Source: Lysobacter antibioticus (GTDB lineage: Bacteria > Pseudomonadota > Gammaproteobacteria > Xanthomonadales > Xanthomonadaceae). From it: DNA of 64,000 nucleotides. Made by a program: the position numbers and the translations under genes. Location: assembly GCF_000731095.1 (NCBI RefSeq), contig NZ_JMTZ01000068.1, positions 1 through 64,000 on the forward strand. Reading direction: 5' to 3'. The notes beneath the pieces are model-generated. The model had not been told where the DNA came from. It saw nothing but the letters and a program-made list of their open reading frames with translations, and did no database searches. Below, one piece after another: positions 37,172 to 45,666 of the stretch (its first letter is position 1; each line of letters begins with the position of its first letter).

Positions 37172-38347
37172 TTAGAGCAACTCTATCGCAATTGCGGTCG
37201 CTTCGCCGCCGCCGATGCACAGCGAAGCGACGCCGCGCTTGCCGCCACGCAGGCGCAAGGCGTTGATCAGCGTGACCACCAGGCGGGCGCCGCTGGCGCC
37301 GATCGGGTGTCCCAGGGCGACCGCGCCGCCATGGACGTTGATCTTGTCGTGGGGGATGCCGAGGTCCTTCATCGGCGCCATCGCGACGCAGGAAAAGGCC
37401 TCGTTGACCTCGAACAGGTCGACGTCGGCGACCGTCCAGCCGGCCTTTTCGAGCACGTTTGAAATCGCTTTCACCGGTGCCGTGGTGAACCACTCCGGCG
37501 CCTGGGCATGGCCGGCGTGGGCGACGATCCGGGCCAGCGGCTTGAGGCCGCGCGCGGCAGCGTCGTCGGCCGACATCAGCAGCGCGGCGGCGGCGCCGTC
37601 GGAGATCTTCGAGGAGGACGCGGCGGTCAGCACGCCGTCCTTGCCGAAGGCCGGGCGCAGGCCGGGAATCTTGCTGACGTCGATCTTGGCCGGCTCTTCG
37701 TCGCTGTCGACGACGACATCGCCCTTGCGGCCCTTGACGGTCACCGCGACGATCTCGTCCTTGAAGTGGCCGGTGCTCTGCGCAGCCTGCGCGCGCTTCA
37801 CGCTTTCCTCGGAATACGCGTCGATTGCGGCGCGATCCAGGCCGTATTTCTCGCAGGCGGCGTCGCCGAACACGCCCATGGCCTTGCCGTCGTACGGGTT
37901 GGTCAGACCGTCCCAGGCCATGTGATCAAGCATCTCGGTGCTGCCGTAGCGGATGCCGGTGCGCGAGTTGTTGAGCAGGTGCGGGGCATTGGTCATCGAC
38001 TCCATGCCGCCGGCGATCACGACCTTGGCCGAGCCGGCCTTGATCAGGTCGTGGGCGAGCATGATCGCCTTCATGCCCGAGCCGCAGACCTTGTTGATCG
38101 TGGTGCAGCCGGCCGAGGTCGGCAGGCCGGCGTTGAGCGCCGCCTGGCGTGCCGGCGCCTGGCCGAGGCCGGCCGGGAGCACGCAGCCCATGATGACTTC
38201 GTCGACCTGGTCGGCGGCGACGCCGGCCTGCTCGAGCGCACCGGTGATCGCGGCGCTGCCCAGGGTCGGGGTCGGGACGCCGGTGAACTGGCCGAGGAAA
38301 GAACCGATGGCGGTGCGCTTGGCACCGACGATGACGACATCGCTCAT
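37172..38347 (-). CDS. Acetyl-CoA C-acetyltransferase (thiolase)
   Basis: 391 residues, biosynthetic/degradative thiolase. Catalytic Cys88 lies in TINKVCGSGMKA; the second site is GGAVALGHPIGASGAR (His), and the C-terminal Cys is in GVASLCIGGGEATA. NEAFSCVA holds the third conserved segment. It would split acetoacetyl-CoA from leucine breakdown into two acetyl-CoA, or run in reverse. It lies on the same strand as the liu genes, between liuA and liuB, but with its own long upstream spacer. Confidence 0.93.
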   Translation of the reverse strand: MSDVVIVGAKRTAIGSFLGQFTGVPTPTLGSAAITGALEQAGVAADQVDEVIMGCVLPAGLGQAPARQAALNAGLPTSAGCTTINKVCGSGMKAIMLAHDLIKAGSAKVVIAGGMESMTNAPHLLNNSRTGIRYGSTEMLDHMAWDGLTNPYDGKAMGVFGDAACEKYGLDRAAIDAYSEESVKRAQAAQSTGHFKDEIVAVTVKGRKGDVVVDSDEEPAKIDVSKIPGLRPAFGKDGVLTAASSSKISDGAAAALLMSADDAAARGLKPLARIVAHAGHAQAPEWFTTAPVKAISNVLEKAGWTVADVDLFEVNEAFSCVAMAPMKDLGIPHDKINVHGGAVALGHPIGASGARLVVTLINALRLRGGKRGVASLCIGGGEATAIAIELL

Positions 38348-38812
38348 GGCGGAACTCCAAAAACTGTGGCGTAGACGGAGACCGGCGCTTGGGCCGGAAC
38401 CGCCGGATTATGCGGCGCCATGCTGCACCGCGGCAAATACCGGGGTCTCGGATAACGAAAAACAAACAATTGACCATCTCCTGGTCGCGACGAAGCCGGC
38501 AGGCAGCTGAACGCTAATGGGCCGAATCCGGCGGTTTCGGCCGCTCGGGCTGGCCGGGCGACTGCGGATCGGGCGCAGCGGGCTGGGCGAATACATCCGC
38601 AGCGGTGAGGCGGCGCAGGCGCGGACAGGTACCGACGCGGGTCGGCGTAGGCCCCGATAGTGCGCGTCATGGCGCGCATCGTTTGGCGAAATCTGCGCGA
38701 AAAACCAGCGGTTTCGATTGTCGTTGCGCGCGGCTTGGATTAAAACGAAGGCGACGCGCGGTCGTGTCGCAGGGGTGCGAACGGCGGGCCGTCCCCGACG
38801 GGGAGCTGAGCC
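38348..38812. other. Divergent promoter spacer
   Basis: 465 bp between the thiolase (minus) and the autotransporter (plus). I see no supported gene, REP or strong hairpin. It should contain both promoters; ggggagctgagcc just before 38813 supplies the autotransporter ribosome site. Confidence 0.5.
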
Positions 38813-41620
38813 ATGAAACGATTCGGACCGGCAGCGCGATGCTGTTCGCGGCTGGCGCTGTGTGCGCTGAGCCTGGCCATCCTGAGCGCCTGCGGTGGCG
38901 GCGGAGGCGGCGGCGACGCGGTTCGCCCGACACCGCCGCCGGCGAACCCGCCGCCGACCACGCCGCCGCCGCCGAGTCCGTCCCAGCCGGCGGTCGACGC
39001 CCACCTGGCATTGACCAACACGCGTGCCGCGCATGCGCTCGGTCTGAGCGGGCAGGGCGTGCGCATCGGCGTGGTCGACAGCGGCGTGCGCCGCACTCAT
39101 CCGGCCCTGGCCGGGCGGGTCGGCCCGCATCTGATCTACACCGATCCGCGCACCAACAACCACGCCATCGACGACGTCCTCGGCCACGGCACCTATGTCG
39201 CCCAGATCGCCGCCGGCACCGCGGTGGGCAACTGGCCCGGCGGCATCGCCCCGGGCGCGAGCATCGTCTCCGCGCGCATCCTTTCCGACGTGCGCCCGAA
39301 CGACGACGGCTCCGGCCAGGGCAACGAAGCGCGCGACGCCGGCGGGCTCGACATCGTCTCGCGCGATCTCATGAACGCCGGCGTGCGCATCATGAACAAC
39401 TCCTGGGGCGGCCTGTACTGGACCGGCGACAACGTCACCGTCAGTTTCATCAACGCCTACAAGCCCTTCATCGACAACGGCGGCCTGGTCGTGTTCGCGA
39501 CCGGCAACGAGGCCAAGCCGCAGCCTTCCGACAACGCCTCGCTGCCGAGCCAGGGCGCCGGCGCGAACGTGCTCGAACGCGGCTGGATCGCCGCGGCCGC
39601 GCTCGACAGCAACACCCCGACCCAACTGGCGAGCTACTCCAACGCCTGCGGCATCGCCATGAACTACTGCCTGGTCGCACCGGGCAACGTCATCGCGACC
39701 GGCGTCAACGATGCGGTCGGCAGCCCGACCTACTGGGTCGTCCAGGGCACCTCGTTCGCCGCGCCGCAGGTGTCTGGCGCCGCGGCGCTGGTCTGGCAGG
39801 CATTCCCGTACTTCAACAACGACCTGGTGCGGCAGACCCTGCTCGGCAACGCCAAAGACCTGGGCGCGCCCGGCGTCGACCCGGTGTTCGGCCAGGGCCT
39901 GCTCGATGTCGGCGCCTCCGTGCGCGGCCCGCGCCGGCTCGACTGGGGCGATGTGCGGGTGTCGTTCGACGGTACTTCGACCTGGTCCAACCCGCTCAGC
40001 GGCAACGGCGGCCTGATCAAGGAAGGCAGCGGCACGCTGCGCCTGGACAGCACCACCGCGCATAGCTACACCGGCACCACCGACGTCGCTGGCGGCGTGT
40101 TGCGGCTCGCCGACAACGCCTCGACGGTGTCGCCGACGACGGTGCGCTCGGGCGCCAGCTTGATCGGCGGCAACGGCGCGCGCATCGGCAACCGCCTCGA
40201 CAACCAGGGGGCGGTGCGGGTGGAAGGCGCCAGCTTGCGCGTCGACAGCTACCAGCAATCCGCGGCCGGGCAGTTGCAGTTCTTCATCGGCTCCAAGCTC
40301 GAAGTGACCGGCAGCGCGAGCCTGGCCGGCAACGCCCACGTGCTCGGGCAGTTGCCGGGCTATACCCGTTCCAGCCGCGAAGTCTTCGTCAACGCCGGCA
40401 GCATCAGCGGCGCGTTCGCCTCGTTGACGACCGCCTCCAACGTGTTCCTGGTGGCGGTGCCGGGCTATAGCAGCACCCAGGCCTGGCTCGACATCGTCTC
40501 GCTCAACATCACCGCCGCCGCGCAATCGATGGGCGTGCAGGGCGCCGCGGCCGCGGCCGCCGAACGCGTCGACGGCGCCTTCGACGAACTCGACCGCAAC
40601 ACGGTCGTCAGCGGCGGCCCCGGCGCGCAGGGCGCCTTCAGCGCCGCGGCCGGCGCCTTGCAGCAGTCGGCCACGCCGGAAATCGCCAAGCGCTCGCTGG
40701 CCAGCTTGTCCGGCGAGCTGCACAGCGCCGACGCCGCCTTCGCGATGATGGCGATCGAAGGCAACCGCCGCGCGCTGGAATCGCGCCTGGATGCGCAGTA
40801 TCTGCATCCGAGCGACGGCGCCTGGGCCGACCGCATCGACGCCCAGCGCGCGACCGCCGGCCGCTTCGACCTCGACGCGACCGGCTGGATCGTCGGCCAC
40901 GACCGCCGCCAAGGGGAGCTGCGTTACGGCGCCGCGCTCAGCGAAACCGATGGCTACGCACGCCACGAACTGCGTCGCGACCGCGAGCGCAACCGCCAGA
41001 TCGAGGGCCAGTTCTACGCGGCCTGGAGCCGCGGCGGCCATTATCTGCTGGGCCGCGCCGCGCTCGGGCGCATGGATCGTCATCTCGAACGCGAAGTCAT
41101 GCTCGGTGCCGCCGACTTCGGCGTCGGTACGAGTTACGCCAATCGCTATTTGCAGCTCGACGCGCAACTTGGGCACCGCTTCGAGAGTGCGAACGGCATG
41201 ATCACGCCGTATGTGGGCGTGCAATCGGTGCGCCTGGACCGCAGCGGCTTCGACGAACCCGGCGCCGCCGGCTTCGGCCTCAGCGCCGGCGGCTCGACCT
41301 TGAGCGCAACGCAGGCGCTGGTGGGCGCGCGGATGCAGCGCGAATGGCGGATCGGTTCGGCCCTGCTGACCCTGGACGGCCGCACCGAATGGCAGCGCAC
41401 TTTGGCGCAGTCGGGCGATTTCATCGACGCCCGTTTCACCGCCCTGGACGTGTGGTCGCCGATCGCCAGCGAGCCTTTGGCCCGCGACGTCGGCGTGTTC
41501 GGCCTGGGCCTGAGCACCCGCTTCGGCCGCGGCAGCGTGCTGCGTTTCGACTTCGATCAACGCCGGGAGCGGGGCGAGGATTATTTGCGCGCGTTCGCGA
41601 CGTGGTCGGTGCCGTTCTGA
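38813..41620 (+). CDS. Subtilisin-like autotransporter serine protease
   Basis: 935 residues. The N-terminal signal ends in a lipobox-like LSAC at Cys27 followed by seven glycines and a Pro/Thr-rich linker. S8 peptidase domain about 65-390: Asp89 in GVVDSGVRRTHP, His125 in GHGTYVAQIAAG, the oxyanion Asn in FATGNE and Ser314 in GTSFAAPQVSGAAAL. A beta-helix passenger with a PATR-type repeat follows (GGLIKEGSGTLRLDSTTAHSYTGTTDVAGGVLRL). The C-terminal autotransporter barrel (about 660-935) ends in TWSVPF with the terminal Phe used by the BAM complex. All catalytic residues are present, so an active surface or released protease is expected. Confidence 0.93.
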   Translation: MKRFGPAARCCSRLALCALSLAILSACGGGGGGGDAVRPTPPPANPPPTTPPPPSPSQPAVDAHLALTNTRAAHALGLSGQGVRIGVVDSGVRRTHPALAGRVGPHLIYTDPRTNNHAIDDVLGHGTYVAQIAAGTAVGNWPGGIAPGASIVSARILSDVRPNDDGSGQGNEARDAGGLDIVSRDLMNAGVRIMNNSWGGLYWTGDNVTVSFINAYKPFIDNGGLVVFATGNEAKPQPSDNASLPSQGAGANVLERGWIAAAALDSNTPTQLASYSNACGIAMNYCLVAPGNVIATGVNDAVGSPTYWVVQGTSFAAPQVSGAAALVWQAFPYFNNDLVRQTLLGNAKDLGAPGVDPVFGQGLLDVGASVRGPRRLDWGDVRVSFDGTSTWSNPLSGNGGLIKEGSGTLRLDSTTAHSYTGTTDVAGGVLRLADNASTVSPTTVRSGASLIGGNGARIGNRLDNQGAVRVEGASLRVDSYQQSAAGQLQFFIGSKLEVTGSASLAGNAHVLGQLPGYTRSSREVFVNAGSISGAFASLTTASNVFLVAVPGYSSTQAWLDIVSLNITAAAQSMGVQGAAAAAAERVDGAFDELDRNTVVSGGPGAQGAFSAAAGALQQSATPEIAKRSLASLSGELHSADAAFAMMAIEGNRRALESRLDAQYLHPSDGAWADRIDAQRATAGRFDLDATGWIVGHDRRQGELRYGAALSETDGYARHELRRDRERNRQIEGQFYAAWSRGGHYLLGRAALGRMDRHLEREVMLGAADFGVGTSYANRYLQLDAQLGHRFESANGMITPYVGVQSVRLDRSGFDEPGAAGFGLSAGGSTLSATQALVGARMQREWRIGSALLTLDGRTEWQRTLAQSGDFIDARFTALDVWSPIASEPLARDVGVFGLGLSTRFGRGSVLRFDFDQRRERGEDYLRAFATWSVPF

Positions 41621-41720
41621 GGGAAGGGGGGCTGAGCGGGTTCCCCAAAGCCCCTTTTTGTCGAAGAGAGGGGCTCCTGGTGCGGCGTGATGGATTCCTG
41701 GCGCTGCGCGGGGCGGGCAA

Positions 41721-41888
41721 AGCAAATCTCCCCCAGCCCCTCTTTTTCAAAGAGGGGAGTTGATCGGTGTGATCTGGACGAGGCGTAACTGCGCTGCCGC
41801 GCAGGACAACCCGCGCAGCGCTACGAACCATCACATCGCAGCAGAAAAGCTCCCCTCTTTGAAAAAGAGGGGTTGGGGGAGATTTGCT
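41721..41888. repeat. 39-bp inverted repeat pair of the cccctttgaaaaagggg family
   Basis: 41721-41759 (agcaaatctccccc... agaggggag) and 41850-41888 are reverse complements with one mismatch, around a 90-bp core. A related half copy lies at about 41650-41672. Each arm is itself a hairpin, so the structure resembles a REP doublet or small MITE. The spacer 41621-41995 holds no gene. Confidence 0.85.
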
Positions 41889-41942
41889 CTTGCTCTTCAC
41901 GCTCAATCGATAGCGATGCGCCCCCAACACCGCCCCCAAACA

Positions 41943-41972
41943 AAAACGCCGTCGCAACCGCGACGGCGTTTT
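41943..41972 (-). terminator. Intrinsic terminator after liuA
   Basis: 12-bp stem (aaaacgccgtcg / cgacggcgtttt) with loop caaccg, 24 bp after the liuA stop. On the minus strand the stem ends in TTTT followed by TG. Confidence 0.8.
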
Positions 41973-41995
41973 GCTTTACCCAAACACCCCGAGAT

Positions 41996-43153
41996 TCAGC
42001 TCTTGCCGTCGAACAGCTCGCGGCCGATCAGCATGCGGCGGATCTCGTTGGTGCCGGCGCCGATCGCGTACAGCTTGGCGTCGCGCAGGATGCGGCCGGT
42101 CGGGTACTCGTTGATGTAGCCGTTGCCGCCCAGGGTCTGGATCGCTTCCAGCGCCACCTGCACCGCGGCGTCGGAGGCGTGCAGCAGGCACGAGGCCGCA
42201 TCGACGCGGCTCTTGTAGCCGGCGTCGAAGTCGCGTCCGACCTGATAAGCGAAGGCGCGGCTCGACTGCAGCGCGGTGTACATGTCGGCGATCTTGCCCT
42301 GCATCAGGCCGAAGGTGCCGATCGCCACGTCGAACTGCTTGCGCTCGCGCACGTAGGGCAGGGCGATGTCGAGCGCGGCCTGCATCAGGCCCAGCGGGCC
42401 GCCGGTCAGGACCAGGCGCTCGGTGTTGAGGCCGCTCATCAGCACCTTGACGCCGTGGTGCACTTCGCCGAGCACGTTCTCGGCCGGGATCTCGCAGTCT
42501 TCGAACACCAGCTCGCAGGTGTTGGAGCCGCGCATGCCGAGCTTGTCGAGCTTCTGCGCGGTGCTGAAACCCTTCATGCCCTTCTCGACGATGAAGGCGG
42601 TCATGCACTTGCTCCCGGCGTCCTTGCCCGCGGTGCGCATGTACACCACCAGCACGTCGGCCTCCGGGCCGTTGGTGATCCACATCTTGTTGCCGTTGGC
42701 GACCCACACGTCGCCCTTGCGCTCGGCGCGGCAGCTCATCGAGCCGACCACGTCGGAACCCGCGCCCGGCTCGCTCATCGCCAGCGCGCCCTTCCACTCG
42801 CCGCTGCACAGCTTCGGCAGGTACTTCGCGCGCTGCGCCTCGTTGCCGTTGGCATAGAGGTTGGACACGCACAGGTTGGAGTGCGCGCCGTAGGACAGGC
42901 CGACCGAACCGGAGGCGCGGGAGACTTCCTCCATCGCCACCAGATGCGCCAGATAGCCCATCTCGCTGCCGCCGTATTCGCCCGGCACGGTCATGCCCAG
43001 CAGGCCCATCTCGCCTAGTTTCGGCCACAGGTCCTGCGGGAACGCGTTGTCATGATCGATCTGCTCCGCGCGCGGTGCGATCTCGGCTTCGGCGAAACGG
43101 CGCACGGCATCGCGCAGTGCATCGATCTCTTCACCCAGGGGAAAACTGCGCAT
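41996..43153 (-). CDS. liuA: Isovaleryl-CoA dehydrogenase
   Basis: 385-residue acyl-CoA dehydrogenase; FAD enzyme that oxidises isovaleryl-CoA to 3-methylcrotonyl-CoA. Motifs: [64 protein letters not shown] (the Glu at the position of the isovaleryl-CoA dehydrogenase catalytic base), and the C-terminal [35 protein letters not shown]. The position of the catalytic Glu in this helix, rather than near the C-terminus, supports isovaleryl specificity. Electrons pass to ETF. The carbonic anhydrase gene ends 1 bp upstream, so both probably share a transcript. Confidence 0.95.
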   Translation of the reverse strand: MRSFPLGEEIDALRDAVRRFAEAEIAPRAEQIDHDNAFPQDLWPKLGEMGLLGMTVPGEYGGSEMGYLAHLVAMEEVSRASGSVGLSYGAHSNLCVSNLYANGNEAQRAKYLPKLCSGEWKGALAMSEPGAGSDVVGSMSCRAERKGDVWVANGNKMWITNGPEADVLVVYMRTAGKDAGSKCMTAFIVEKGMKGFSTAQKLDKLGMRGSNTCELVFEDCEIPAENVLGEVHHGVKVLMSGLNTERLVLTGGPLGLMQAALDIALPYVRERKQFDVAIGTFGLMQGKIADMYTALQSSRAFAYQVGRDFDAGYKSRVDAASCLLHASDAAVQVALEAIQTLGGNGYINEYPTGRILRDAKLYAIGAGTNEIRRMLIGRELFDGKS

Positions 43154-43154
43154 A

Positions 43155-43904
43155 TCAGCCCTCGTAACGAATCAGCGGCCGCCCGTTGAGCGGTTGGATG
43201 TTGCGGTTGTTGCGGCGGTAATGGGACAGGAACGCCTGGATCTGCGCTTTAGACATCGTCACCGGCGCGGGCAGCACGTACCACTCCACATTTTCCGACA
43301 ACGGCGGGGTCGTTAGCGAGCCCAGGTAGTGATAGTAGGCATGCGATTTCGGTAACAGCGCCTCGATATCGATCTCGCGCTGCGCCGGTGCGGCTTCGCG
43401 CTTGCCCGGCTTGAGGTCGTCGATCACCTGCTGGGCGACCGGATTGGCGGCGCCTTCGGCATACATCACGCCGACCACGGCCAGGCGTCCGTCCTGGGCC
43501 TTGAACACGAAGTGGCCTTCGAGCGGGAAGTGTTTGCCGTCGAGGGTGTGCTCGCTCTGGGCGTGGAAGTGGAACTGGCTCAGGGTGAAATGACGGCCGC
43601 GGATGGTCGCCTCGGTCAGGTGAGTGTCCACCTGAACTGCGTGGCCGTTGTCCTCGACCGAGTCGATCGCGCTGCGCGTATGGGTGAATTCCAGGCTCCG
43701 CGGCTCGTTGTCGGCGGCCGGGATCGCCGAAGCGGTGACGATGTCGATCGGCGACTGCGCCTTGTCGCGCGCGGCCTGCCATTGTTCCTGGCGCTCGTAG
43801 TCCAGGGTTTCGCCATGAGCCTGGGCCGGTGGCGCCGCTTCGCCCGCCTGGGCGGCGACGGCGACGGCCATGATCACGGCGGTTGCGATGAAATGTTTGC
43901 GCAT
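43155..43904 (-). CDS. Periplasmic alpha-carbonic anhydrase
   Basis: 249 residues from ATG 43904, which opens directly into a signal peptide ([20 protein letters not shown]). Family motifs: QSPIDI, the zinc site [24 protein letters not shown] (three His positions), and [19 protein letters not shown]. It interconverts CO2 and bicarbonate in the periplasm. Upstream in-frame ATGs at 43913 and 43922 are possible but lengthen the signal. The gene is directly upstream of liuA; bicarbonate is a substrate of the MCC carboxylase, although a periplasmic enzyme does not feed it directly. Confidence 0.9.
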   Translation of the reverse strand: MRKHFIATAVIMAVAVAAQAGEAAPPAQAHGETLDYERQEQWQAARDKAQSPIDIVTASAIPAADNEPRSLEFTHTRSAIDSVEDNGHAVQVDTHLTEATIRGRHFTLSQFHFHAQSEHTLDGKHFPLEGHFVFKAQDGRLAVVGVMYAEGAANPVAQQVIDDLKPGKREAAPAQREIDIEALLPKSHAYYHYLGSLTTPPLSENVEWYVLPAPVTMSKAQIQAFLSHYRRNNRNIQPLNGRPLIRYEG

Positions 43905-44025
43905 GGCGAGCATCCCGTTCATTGCACGGATTGTGGTGGAAGCCGCGTTAGTGCTGTGACCTGGCGACGCGCTTGCGCGCATTCAGCAAAACGCAGCAGC
44001 GGGGCGAACCCCTACCTCAGATACG

Positions 44026-44051
44026 ACGACGGGGCCGATGGGCCCCGTCGT
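44026..44051 (-). terminator. Hairpin after leucine dehydrogenase
   Basis: 11-bp stem (acgacggggcc / ggccccgtcgt) with loop gatg, 8 bp after the stop. There is no U-tract on the minus strand, so termination efficiency is uncertain. Confidence 0.6.
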
Positions 44052-44059
44052 GGTGTGGC

Positions 44060-45163
44060 TCAGTGGCCGCTGCGGATGCGTCCGCGGAAGCTCGGCGTCG
44101 ACCGGCCCATCGGCAGCTTGAGCTTGCCGATCGCGCTGATGCGCTCTTCGGCCAGGCGGTCGGCGGCGGTGTAGGTCGGGATGCTGTCGCGTTCGGCGAT
44201 CTCGAAGATGCGGCCGAGGTTGTGATAGATCGTGCGCATCATGCGCATGGCGCGCTCGCGGTTGTAGCCGTCGAGTTCCAGCGCGACGTTCATCACGCCG
44301 CCGGCGTTCACCGCGTAGTCCGGCGCGTACAGGATGCCGCGCTTGGACACTTCGTCGCCGATGGCGTTGTTGGCCAGCTGGTTGTTGGCCGCGCCGCAGA
44401 TGATCTTGGCCTTCAGGCGCGGCAAGGTCTGCTCATTGACGGTGCCGCCCAGCGCGCACGGCGAGTACACGTCGGCAGGCACGTCGTAGATCTCGTCCAG
44501 GCCCACCGCTTCGGCGCCGTACTCCGACACGGCCTTGTCGACCAGGCCCTTGTTGATGTCGGTGACGAAGATCTTCGCGCCGCGCTCCTTGAGCAGCTTC
44601 ACGAATTCCATGCCGACGTGGCCGAGGCCCTGCACGGCGTAGCTGTACTTGCCGACTTCCTCGTCGCCGAAGCGCTTGTTCAACGCCGCCATCAGGCCCT
44701 GCAGGGTGCCGTAGGCGGTGAACGGCGAGGGATCGCCCGAGCCGCCGTGGACCTGGTGCACGCCGGTGACGTACTCGGTCTCGCGGTACACGTATTCCAT
44801 GTCGTTGACGTCGATGCCGACGTCTTCGGCGGTGATGTAGCGGCCGCCCAGCGAGTCGACGAACTTGCCGAAGGCGCGGAACAGCGCTTCGGACTTGTCG
44901 GCGGCCGGGTCGCCGATGATCACGGCCTTGCCGCCGCCGATGTTGAGGCCGGCGACCGCGTTCTTGTAGGTCATGCCGCGGCTCAGACGCAGTACGTCGT
45001 TGAGCGCGTCCTGCTCGGTCTTGTACGGCCACATCCGCAGGCCACCCAGCGCCGGGCCGAGCACGGTGTTGTGGATCGCGATGATGGCCTTCAGGCCGGC
45101 GTCCTTGTTATGGCAGAACACGACCTGCTCGTGGCCGAAGGTGTCGAGGGTTTCGAAAATCAT
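44060..45163 (-). CDS. ldh: Leucine (branched-chain amino acid) dehydrogenase
   Basis: 367-residue Glu/Leu/Phe/Val dehydrogenase. ELFV signature with catalytic lysines Lys67 (SRGMTYKNAVAG) and Lys79 (NIGGGKAVIIGD), AEDVGIDVNDM, and the NAD loop VQGLGHVGMEF (GxGxxG) near residue 185, followed by DINKG, where the acidic residue favours NAD. The enzyme deaminates leucine, valine and isoleucine to the 2-keto acids. It fits upstream of isovaleryl-CoA formation and thereby the liu genes and iso-fatty acid primers. The spacer 45164-45666 upstream is long and carries no supported gene. Confidence 0.93.
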   Translation of the reverse strand: MIFETLDTFGHEQVVFCHNKDAGLKAIIAIHNTVLGPALGGLRMWPYKTEQDALNDVLRLSRGMTYKNAVAGLNIGGGKAVIIGDPAADKSEALFRAFGKFVDSLGGRYITAEDVGIDVNDMEYVYRETEYVTGVHQVHGGSGDPSPFTAYGTLQGLMAALNKRFGDEEVGKYSYAVQGLGHVGMEFVKLLKERGAKIFVTDINKGLVDKAVSEYGAEAVGLDEIYDVPADVYSPCALGGTVNEQTLPRLKAKIICGAANNQLANNAIGDEVSKRGILYAPDYAVNAGGVMNVALELDGYNRERAMRMMRTIYHNLGRIFEIAERDSIPTYTAADRLAEERISAIGKLKLPMGRSTPSFRGRIRSGH

Positions 45164-45666
45164 CGGGTGCTCCGGACCGGCGCGGCATTGCGCGAAGCGC
45201 TAAGGACGCCTGGTGGTGGTAAGTCGTTGAATGGAAATGGATTCGCCTGTACGCCGCAACCGCTGGGGCCCGCCGTAGGGGCCGTAGTCTAAAGCAATCG
45301 GGCAATACGGCTAGGTATTGCAGGGGCGGGGCAATCGTGGCTGGAACGGGCCGCGTGAGGGCCTGCGCAGACGGGTTTACGGCGGCTTTCGGCGCGTTCG
45401 GCCAGCGCATCGCACAGGCGCCGATCGCCATGGCGGCCGCGGCCGCGGCTGTCATCGGCGCGACCGACTCGCACAGCCACAATCGCTGCGCGTCGGCCGG
45501 CCCGGGCCGCGACCGAGCCCGCGGCGCGCGCTTTGCCGTTGTTGTCGTTTCGCCGCCAGTCCGCGTCGGGCGCGACCGAGCCCGCCGCGTTCGCGGCGGA
45601 CCTTTGTCCGCCGCGGCGCGGCCAGGCCGTTTCCTGCATTGCGAATCGATATTTTCAGGACCCGTC
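45164..45666. other. Divergent promoter spacer
   Basis: 503 bp between leucine dehydrogenase (minus) and the C1 peptidase fusion (plus). A reading frame is open through it, but it shows no start, ribosome site or protein-like composition. A partial direct repeat 'gcgaccgagcccgc' occurs twice (near 45510 and 45570). No clear operator. Confidence 0.5.

Noticed and set aside
45337-45666. N-terminal extension of the C1 peptidase
   Set aside because: Ala/Arg-rich with no ribosome site or signal peptide; ATG 45667 starts the protein-like text.
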